Shown here piece by piece: positions 56,068 to 64,000 of a stretch of 64,000 nt of DNA (the first letter of the stretch is position 1; each line of letters opens with the position of its first letter). This DNA comes from Helianthus annuus. Taxonomy: Eukaryota; Streptophyta; Magnoliopsida; Asterales; Asteraceae. The stretch spans positions 119,712,771 through 119,776,770 of the forward strand of contig NC_035436.2 of the NCBI RefSeq assembly GCF_002127325.2. Reading direction: 5' to 3'. The position numbers were made by a program, and so were the translations under genes. The notes beneath the pieces were generated by a model. That model ran no database searches. It was not told where the DNA came from and saw nothing but the letters and a program-made list of their open reading frames with translations.

Positions 56068-57941
56068 AAAAACCTAACTTGCCGGAGCTCCCAGGTTGGT
56101 AAGCGTGGAGCATGAATCGGCATCTTTCTCAAATTCTATTCGGTAACGTCATTCATTCAAAAGGTAAAAGGTTTGTTTGTGATTGATTCAAGTGGTTCAG
56201 ATTTTGAAACAGATCAATCCTACAAGTGGTTAATCAAGGTCATTAAATTGAACTTGAGTTAACTACATGATTTGATCCCCAGTATCTACAAATGATTGGT
56301 AAACAAACTAAGTCTTCCGAAAAAACCATTTTGATTAAAACAAACTTAAGTGTTTTGAGATCACAATGGGAAAATAGTTTGTTGAGAGGGGGAGTTCTGA
56401 TTGTTTACGCCATGTGGATGGAGAATTGATGCGATTCTCATCAAGTTGTCAAATTTATACAGTTTGTTTCAAATTTTCCCAGAAAATCAAAATTGAAACA
56501 TATTTTGATTTTAGGGGGAGTAAAATTTAAAAAAATTAGAAAATTTGAAAATGTCAAAAACATTGAAAAATTAAAAAATGAGTTTTAAGTGCGAATATGG
56601 GAAATGATAGTACATCAGCTAGACTGGCACAGTACGCTAAAGATTTATAATGTATAAATGCAATTAAGCAGTCTCGTTAAAGATGTGTCGATAGGTTTTC
56701 ACAGAATTAGTAGATCAGTTTGGGATATAAACATAAATTTTACTTACGTTTACGTGGGGAACACCTCCAGGATATATAGGTAACCCCTGAAATCCTGTTT
56801 GAAAGGTCCCGTATTCTGAGATACTAGGTCTTTATGCTCGGTGATATCTGGGGTATTATCCCGGGACTTCTGCTGAATGGAAGTTCTGACCTAGTCCCCG
56901 GATAATGCTTTCTACAAAATGCTTGAAACATAGCATCGCCCTCAGCAAGCTGATGGAACAATAAAATTGATAGTCGCTGCTGTTGTAATCAAAAGATCCT
57001 CTAAAGGGGACCCACCAAAAGTCGAAGCCGTCATCTCTCTGCGTATACGGAAGTATTGACCTGAGCTCTCACGACCCTCGCACCTACCCCTTTACAGATA
57101 TCAGCTGTGGTATAATCACCTGTAAGACTGAATACTGGTGTCTGGATACGGGAGTATATACTAAGGTGGGACACATGTAGATGTTTAAGTTCTAAAACAC
57201 TAAATCTGTATCCCAAACAGGTTGAACATTTTGTGAGAATTTAAGTGGATCAATATATCGACAATCAACTCGAACTGTTTAAAAGCTTAAAATGAAATAA
57301 CAGCTTAACGGTGCTAGTGTCTAGTCAGCAGCTGATATGATCCTCTTGCACGAACTCACAAAAATATGTTTGTACATATTTCATTTTTGCATTTTAATTG
57401 ATGTTATTGCATTTGTGTTTCATATTTGAAAAATCCAAAAAGATTTTTGACAACTGATGTTGGAGAGCTGAAATTCAAAATCTCAAAGGCTAAACAAGAT
57501 GAATAGTTGGCTTGGTTAAAGTGATTTGAAATAGTTAATCAGATTTTGGAAAGTTTAATAAATTGTTAAATGTGAAAAATTCTTGAATATTCTTAAATGA
57601 TTAGTTGATTCATTAAGTTGAATCACAATTGTGTTTGTTTGTGATAGATTGTTTGAGTTGTGCAGGTTTCTGATCCTGTTGCTACGGAAAGCCAGGAGAT
57701 ACATCAGAACCTGAGAAGAAGTTTAAACTGATAAAGCCAGGAGTTGATTTCAATGGTGATAACGAATTCCAGACGGCGATCCCAGCGTGATGATAGGGGG
57801 AGTCTGATGAAAGTTAGAGCCAGAGAAAGATCCAGGTACTTAATTCCAAGAAGAGTTCCTGAAGAAGACCGATTAAGAGTGAAGAGCTGTTAATGTTTGA
57901 AGACTCTCACTGAAGATTCCGTCAACATTCAAGGGGGAGTC
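56068..57941 (+). other. Element J 3' non-coding region with repeated polypurine tracts
   Basis: Nearly 1.9 kb with no convincing gene. It holds GGGGGAG tracts at about 56388, 56514 and 57796, and the functional AAGGGGGAGTC at 57931-57941 before the 3' LTR. A GC-richer block at about 56755-57180 (TCCCGGGACTTCTGCTGAAT and CCTCGCACCTACCCCTTTAC) stands out from the AT-rich rest; its origin is unknown to me. Pol must have been lost between gag and this region. Confidence 0.75.
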
Positions 57942-58396
57942 TGTTGGTGCAGTTGTCTGTCGACTACATCTTAGTTCGAGTCTTAGGATAGGACGGGAAT
58001 CGAGAAATTATGTTTTAGTGTGCTAGGTCCGCTTATATGACCATATGATAGGAGATCCGCTTATACGGACATAGGAGGTCCACTTTTATGTCAGGTTCGC
58101 TTATACGGACATAGGAGGTCCGCTTTTATGTCAGTCCGCTTATATGGACATGTCCGTATAAGCGAACCCATATGCCTATATATAGGGTCTCATAAGCGGA
58201 TCAGAGGGTGTCTTGTGCATGTAACGGCGAAGCCCTGCCGATTTGTTTCCGGAACGTGTAAACTGTCAGATTATCAATAAACAAGAAGTTTAATAGTGAA
58301 ATCAAGCTTTACGAAGACCGAATCAATGAATTCCGCCTCTGATTCTGTCTAAGCGCTCTTCTGATCGACTCGTCAGGTCGTCAAAACGTTCCTACA
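57942..58396 (+). repeat. Element J 3' LTR (455 bp, intact)
   Basis: TGTTGGTGCAGTTGTCTG to GTTCCTACA. It shows what the 5' copy lost at its start, and the same repeats, palindrome (58136-58163, one wobble) and TATA box (58177-58184). Confidence 0.93.
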
Positions 58397-58597
58397 TTTC
58401 AGGTTATCAATTATTCAAGCATGCAACGCATACGAGCCTTAGACTTCTAAATCAAAAGACAATTACATGTATTCTTTGTTTGTAAAACGATGTTAACAAT
58501 ATTGAAAACATTTAGTACCAGTAGTTGTGAGCAATTTGTAACGTGACTCCCCGATATTTCTGCCGCTTGTTGTATTACGCGATTGGGGTGTTACAGA

Positions 58598-58610
58598 TTG
58601 GTATCAGAGC
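58598..58610 (+). promoter_or_regulatory. Primer-binding site of K
   Basis: TTGGTATCAGAGC two bases after the LTR end. Confidence 0.92.
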
Positions 58611-58976
58611 ACTGGTTATAGGGAATTAGGTTATTAGCATGCCTTAAACCTTGTCTATGACCTTCCTAGGACCCAAACATGAGTAGACTTCTGACTTCTT
58701 TCCTAATCCTCATTCTTATTCATGCCATAACTACTCTATGATTTACGAATCATCTAACCTTAGATGATTTATCCTAAAACCCTTAGGCTTTGTGCCTTAA
58801 GGTATTCCTCAAAATATTTTCTCAAAACGTTTTCATCAAAATATTTCTAAAAATGTTTTCTTAAACGTTTTTGTAAAAATATTTCACAACATGTTTTATC
58901 TTAAACGATTTGTATCAAAAGATTTCTTAAACGTTTTCCCCAAACGTTTTTCATCAAAATCTTAGGTTTTAGTAAT

Positions 58977-59140
58977 GTGAACACATGCAATCTGGAAGGG
59001 TGGATGCCTGTACTCCGAGTTTTCTGTCTAAGGCTAGAGTGTTCGTACAAATCCGCATATTCGAACCAGTCACTCTTACCTGGGAACTCTTAGGGTGAGT
59101 GTCCACTTATAGGCTAAAGCATGTCTTCGCGAAGCATTAT
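58977..59140 (+). promoter_or_regulatory. Conserved leader module, K copy
   Basis: Strong match to the A module, flanked by sequence that no longer matches. Just upstream (58805-58960) is a loose repeat of AAACGTTTTC and AAAATATTTC. Confidence 0.65.
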
Positions 59141-59720
59141 AAAAACCTATCCACCTTGACTATGCCGAACGATTTCTAAACGACCTTTGTAACACTACTC
59201 ATTCATATTACCCTCGGTGATATGTTTGCTCTTCACGACAATCGAAACAACAATCCTTTCACAATACTATTTCATCATATTACCTTCGGTGATATGTTTG
59301 AATCGAGACGATTGAAATGAATCTCATTTCATTTCACGACACTATGAGAACCTATTTTAATTTTCGAAACACTACCTTTGTCTTTTAAAATTTCAAATTT
59401 TTACCATTTGGATGAGAATTTTCAAAATTTCAAACACAAAGTTTCTTTATTTTAAAAACTTAAAATTTAAAACATTTTATCTTAAAAACAATAAATTTTT
59501 AAATAGTAAAGGATTTATAACGCAAACCATTAACTTGGTTTGTATTCTCTCATCCAAAAATACTACACAAGTTTATTTCTCAAACAATTCCTATTTCAAA
59601 AACAAAAACCACAACACTATATTTTCTTAATACAAGGACGAAACTTATAAACAAGATTTTTCTGGGTTAAAATTTACACTATATATATTCTAAGTATAAG
59701 AAACAAAACACTGAAATTAG
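59141..59720 (+). other. Element K leader, AT-rich, no gene
   Basis: Two copies of a CATATTACC(C/T)TCGGTGATATG motif (about 59205-59225 and 59275-59295), then very AT-rich sequence. The expected MPPRR gag start is not found. Confidence 0.6.
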
Positions 59721-59729
59721 TAACGAGAA

Positions 59730-60119
59730 TTCAAAATGAACGAAGGCCGAATCTTCAAAAAATTCTAGGAAGCGCAAGACATCAAAGAATTTTGCAATTC
59801 CTGCACCAGTTCCACTAAACTCAGTACCCTTTAAGTGATTTTATCATGGAAAGCAACCTCGATGCAATCATTACAACTATCATCACGCAACAATTTTTCT
59901 TTTTCATCAGTATACAACCTGTGGTCTATTTGGACATCTAGCTGTGACCTGTCGTATCCAAAATCGAGCAGCCCCTACTCAGACTCGCCCTAGAGCATGT
60001 TTCAATTGTGGTGATTTAAATCATTTCAAGCGAAACTGCCCCAAGCTTGCCAATGCTAATGGACGAGTGTTCAACGTCACTGAGGCTCAAGCTAATGATC
60101 AAGCCCTTATGATCATTTG
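59730..60119 (+). pseudogene. gag: Element K gag, C-terminal remnant with CCHC knuckle
   Basis: Readable from a SSKRKTSKNFAIP-like stretch (compare [10 protein letters not shown] in G and M), through a stop near 59833, a worn first knuckle (TCGLFGHLAVTC) and an intact second one (CFNCGDLNHFKRNC, about 60010-60040), then KLANANGRVFNVTEAQANDQ, stopping at about 60119. The sequence of features equals Gag residues about 280-400 of G. The capsid part and everything after the knuckle are gone. Confidence 0.85.
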
Positions 60120-61581
60120 AACCTCTATATTTTTCTGTTAAACTTCGAAAAACAATATAAATTTCAAGAAGTTTATCTTTATCCTTGTTATTCATTTTTT
60201 TTCCAAATTTCAAATTCTAATGTGATTACACTATGTGTGATTGCAATTACATGCTGACCTTGAGGATTCCGTTCTTTAGGAACTAAATCTTATAATTTTG
60301 CATAATATGATTGCACTCTGGTGTGTTCATACGAACTTGGTAACACAATCGCTACAAATACTATGAACAGGTTAATATTATTTTGTGATCATAACATTAC
60401 ATACCTGATTTATTTGTCTAGTATGTATAGTACATGATTATAAATAAAATTTGCTTCGTATGTTGATTTAACGTACTTAGTGCACTAATTTTCAAATGCA
60501 TTTTTGTTTAGTGTGTTAACTTAGCGTACCTAGCACATGAATTGAAAACATTTCCCTCGATATGCTTATATTATGATGACAATGCACGATTAGTATATGT
60601 TGCATTCTACCTGTTTGGTTAGTATGAAACATATATAAATATTCGTACTAGAATAGAATACCTACTACTAAATTTGTTGTATGCAAAATAAGTAGCGCTA
60701 TCATTGCTAGTATGAAACACGATTCGATTTGACATGTGTTATGTTGTGACTATGTTTGTTTGATTTAGACGATAGTTTGACCTTATTATTTGTTTACCCT
60801 CGCTTAACAAGAGGAGCTATGTGGACCATGTGACGAAACGAGTAATTATGGGTGCACACTTATTATGAGATTCGACGCATGAGAATCATAGTAAGCCTTG
60901 TTAAGTATGGTGGCATAAGATCTAGAGTGATTAAGGTAACGGGAGAAGTATGATGCGATAAGAACATGGTGGATACGCCGATGGTACTTCCTATATATAA
61001 GTATTCTTATTGTGTTATTCTTCTGAACGTTGCTAAGATCACTTGGTGATTTTATGTTATCTTGGAGCATTATGTGATTATGTGCTTAATTGTTATTTGT
61101 GTGGTTATTTTCAATGGATGACAACGAGTACATTCATTAACTCAAATCGAGCCGACTGGGAGTATAATATGGTGTTAAAGGTGACGATCTTGATGCCATA
61201 GGTATTTTGACCCGTCTCCTATGCATGAGATGCTTATGGTGCGTTGGATGTACTTCGTGGGACGTTAGAAACCGTGTACGTGTAGGGCTTGAATGTACAC
61301 CCCTTTGTTTGCTAGGAATTACACTAAGAGCTTAGTATAACATAGTGCCATACCCAAACAATTTTTGAACATTGGTCACCTTTTTCCTTAAATTCACAAG
61401 TTTCAAAGGGTTAAATACCTTGAGATACTTTGAAAATCCCAAATCACTTTTTGAATCCCCTGAAATTTCCAACACCAAATGATGCTTCGCATCTTTAGGA
61501 TCTAGCAATCTGCTTACCCATCAGTTGTTTCAATTGTACTCTACGGTCTCCTTCGAATAAATTTCGGGACGAAATTTCCTA
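60120..61581 (+). other. Element K internal non-coding DNA with an LTR-like hairpin module
   Basis: No gene. About 60420-60720 has ACTTAGTGCAC and ACCTAGCAC phrases recalling the LTR minisatellites. The long-stem hairpin lies at 60944-61024. Then come ACATTCATTAACTCAAATCG and the GTTGGATGTACTTCG area, loosely matching LTR blocks but in a different order. This could be a rearranged, decayed LTR segment within K. Confidence 0.55.
60944..61024 (+). other. Long-stem hairpin, K internal copy
   Basis: Stem arms 60944-60964 and 61004-61024 pair at 20 of 21 positions (with G-T pairs) although the arm sequence (AGAAGTATGATGCGATAAGA) differs greatly from the LTR copies. The loop still has GGTGGATACGCCG, TGGTACTTCC and TATATATAAG. 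Confidence 0.85.
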
Positions 61582-61594
61582 AAGTAGGGGAGAC
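61582..61594 (+). promoter_or_regulatory. Polypurine tract of K
   Basis: AAGTAGGGGAGAC before TATGACACTTGTGC, the 3' LTR start with TG changed to TA. Confidence 0.8.
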
Positions 61595-61794
61595 TATGAC
61601 ACTTGTGCTCCGTAAACACCACACGATATAGGACACTATCTTTTATCAAAGAAACAATGTGTTTTGGTCTCAAAATTTGTTTATTTGTGTTTTACAATTT
61701 CACGTTTTGATTCTGGTTGGATTTCAAGCTTTAAATCACTTTCTGGAAAGTTAAACGCGAACTGATACGTAAACGTAACCAGTTTAGTGCGACA

Positions 61795-64000
61795 CGTAAC
61801 ATTTGTGCTTGAAATCATTGTGAAAAGTTCAGTTATCAATAAAACAATGTTATTTGATCCCAATGTTTGTTTGGTTATGTTTTACATTTTTCAAGTTTTG
61901 ACTTTTGTTCGATTTTAAACTCTACATCGCTTTCTGGAGAATTATACGCAAACTGGTGCGTAAACGTACTCAATTTAATGTGACAAATACTCCGGAACAT
62001 CAACATATACTTAACATACCTTAAATAACCTTTACATAACTTAGAAATAAGTTTTGAAGGCTTTGGTGTGGCAAAAACAAGTTAATTCGCCTACAGGGAC
62101 TAAATTTCACAAACTGCGAAAGTATGCCAATTTGAACTGTAACAGACATTCTGGAACATGACCATAAGTTAAACATACCATAAATATCCTTTACATAGCT
62201 TAGAAATAGGCTTTGAGGGGTTCGGTATGCTAAAATAAACTTTTGGATCATTCAGGGACTAAAAGTGTCAAAAAGTGCATAAGTTTGCACTTTCGCGCAT
62301 AACTTACGTTCTGAATACATCCGGACATCCAAAAATTTATGTAAGCACTAAAATATTTTATTTTAGTGTTTGGCATAAGAAAAACCCATTCGTCGCGCAA
62401 TTTAGATCGTTTTTCGCGCTCATGCGCATTCCGTCGTAATTAACCGAACATCGCGATCGTACGACCAAATGAACCGACATCCGGCATATTTTTGAGCATG
62501 TTTCATGTCCACAATGTTTAAGCATCATTTTAGGGCCTTAAAGTTGGCTTAACAGGCCTTAAACATATCGGAGAAGGCTTTAAACACCAACAGGGACTGA
62601 AACTGTCATTTTCCAAAGTTGGTTGCAGATCAGGACACCCAGGCGGGGCGCGTAAGCCCTGTCTGAACCTTACGCAGGCTGCTAGGCCTCCCCAGATATG
62701 CAGAAATTCGTTTTCACAGCTGTTAGCAGCCTTTCAACACTCCAAAGGGCAATGCCTCTTGCAAATCTCTGGGGTTGGGGTCATAGTGTGATACCATAAC
62801 ATTTTGACACTTGTACGGATGAGATTCAAGCACGTAAATCGATAAACGATCCTAACGGTCTTGCATATCCTATAAATACCCCCCCCCCATTCTTGCAAAA
62901 CCCACAAAATCTGATCTAAAAGCTCTAAGTTGAAGTCATTGCTTCATACCTGAGCTACTCGATCAAGATTAGCTTTTGGGGACCCTTCGTAATTGTTCTT
63001 TCGTTCTTTTATCGCTTATCGAGTCCTAAAGTCAAACTTTGTTTGACTTTCTGCATTGACCAGTTTATGGTCAATGCGAAGTTCGTTTGAACTTCATAAC
63101 GTGAGCGTGATCACGATGGTTATAGTCCATATTGACTATACCTACTGATTACCACGTTATCTAGACTCAGTGACGAGTCGTAGTTTCGGCCAAAATGGCA
63201 TTCTTGTGTATTTTGTAACCAAACTACTCATAGGTATCAAAACCGTTTGTTTTGATACCAAACCTGTTTTCTAAACATTAGTTAAGCGTGTTTTAACATG
63301 CTTAGCTCGCCACTTTTAGTTTAGTGCTTATATAGGGTCGTAAGATAAGCGATCTAAACAATTGCTTATACTTTCGAACCCGACCCATTTGGTCGATCAT
63401 TAGGATCCGACTAAATGCTTTAGGTGACCATAGTTGTATAAGGAATAACCTTTCGAGGTTATACCTTATGGTCACGACGTTTATTTAGTTGTATGATAGG
63501 TAGTTTATATGCCTTAGGTAAATTACCAAAATGCCCTTTTTACGCCAAAATTCATATTAAGCATATGTAACATAACTTTTGATATCTAAACTGATTTAGA
63601 AACAATATTAGATTTGTTAAGGCAGATTTTACTTATCATAGGGCTAGTTAGGCGTTCCGAATGCGTTTTACGCGAACGACGCGTTAAAGTAGCATAAGCT
63701 ACCTAAACGGATCGTAATGGGTCGTAAGCACTTAGGTTAGGTTTCATTTTAGTATGTAGGCTTTGTTAAACCATATTACACGAGTCTCCATCCTCGTTTG
63801 GTTTACGAACACTCATTCTATCCAATCCTCCGATTTAGGTCCGGTATATTAACATAGTTACCTATATTAGGTGCCGTTTGATATCTGTTATCTCTAGCAT
63901 TGTTTGGTTGTTACACAACGACCTCTAAGCAATCTCAAGTGAGTACATAGACCCCTCTTTTACTTTTTCAAACTATTTTGGGTGAAACACATGTGCCTAC
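61795..64000 (+). mobile_element. Element L: gypsy LTR, runs off right edge
   Basis: Starts CGTAACATTTGTGCTTG, matching F/G LTRs apart from the first base, and is colinear with them: GCGGGGCGCG U3 motif near 62643, TATA box 62871-62878, GTAATT instead of GTAAGT at the donor (near 62988), and the hairpin chain about 63030-63475. At 63960-64000 it has reached the GTGAAACACATGTGCCTAC block, roughly 60% of the LTR. Whether it is solo or part of a full element cannot be seen. Confidence 0.88.
62871..62878 (+). promoter_or_regulatory. TATA box of L
   Basis: TATAAATA followed by a C run; ACGATCCTAACGG is about 25 bp upstream. Confidence 0.8.

Larger units (their letters stand above)
40054..58396 (+). 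mobile_element. Element J: copia-type retrotransposon without pol, carrying M
   Basis: LTRs of 439 bp (40054-40492) and 455 bp (57942-58396), a TGGTATCAGAGC primer site, a leader full of TCCGCTT repeats, a coiled-coil gag with CCHC knuckles, and a 1.9-kb non-coding 3' region with several GGGGGAG tracts. Without M it is about 5.8 kb. No protease, integrase, reverse transcriptase or RNase H is present. Long Gag, multiple polypurine tracts and a long 3' spacer recall the SIRE/Maximus group; this lineage call is an inference. The 5' LTR lacks its first 17 bases. Confidence 0.85.
58397..61794 (+). mobile_element. Element K: pol-less gypsy remnant
   Basis: The 3' end of a 5' LTR (58397-58595, starting exactly at TTTCAGG and ending GGGGTGTTACA), primer site (58598-58610), leader module, a gag C-terminal remnant, non-coding DNA, polypurine tract (61582-61594) and the first 200 bp of a 3' LTR (61595-61794). 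The 5' LTR start is lost at the J junction and the 3' LTR is cut by L. No pol. LTR and leader have diverged more than those of the other elements, so K is old or from a sister family. Confidence 0.8.

Noticed and set aside
59412..59630. Small Lys/Asn/Phe-rich frame in the K leader.
   Set aside because: Very AT-rich sequence in an untranslated leader; no homologous frame in the leaders of A, G or M.

Overview
The window is plant nuclear DNA made almost entirely of long-terminal-repeat (LTR) retrotransposons inserted into one another. I see no host gene, rRNA or tRNA gene. The Ty3/gypsy gag-pol proteins (Gag starting MPPRR, two CCHC knuckles, DSGA protease, FIDD reverse transcriptase, H2C2/DDE integrase, chromodomain-like tail) and the LTRs of about 3.2-3.7 kb fit the Tekay/Del chromovirus lineage. 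Protein flavour suggests a daisy-family (Asteraceae) genome; this is an inference from memory of families, not a search result.

Layout, with element letters used throughout. E (+) is the oldest element of the left half; its pol is scattered over 13745-15028, 18707-19259 and 35183-36463, and its 3' LTR is 36468-40053. Into E went D (LTR fragment 13189-13744), F (solo LTR 15029-18706, duplication CATCG) and G (19260-35182, - strand, duplication TTGCT). C (-; 5' LTR end and gag at 1-3312, LTR start at 12846-13188) inserted into D, and A (+, 3313-12845) inserted into the LTR of C, giving A in C in D in E, four levels deep. G is interrupted only by H (solo LTR, 24344-27919); without H it would have one open gag-pol frame of about 1,511 codons. 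The right half has J, a copia-type element (40054-58396) with gag but no pol, interrupted by M (42597-55154, - strand, duplication ACAGA, complete but with several stops). J abuts K (58397-61794, gag remnant only), whose 3' LTR is cut by L (61795 to window end).

Working relationships: G and M carry the enzymes (M now defective). A and K lack pol but keep tRNA primer sites, polypurine tracts and a strongly conserved leader of about 160 nt shared with G and M, which suggests they were moved in trans.

The most interesting material is non-coding. The chromovirus LTRs share a TATA box, a GTAAGT donor about 110-120 nt downstream and a TTTCAGG acceptor about 1.75 kb later. Between them lies a chain of ten or more hairpins whose stems show paired compensatory changes between copies. 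Near its end is a long stem closing an almost invariant loop, and this module also occurs in the internal region of K. A separate array in A consists of 25-bp hairpin units with different stems but a common spacer.
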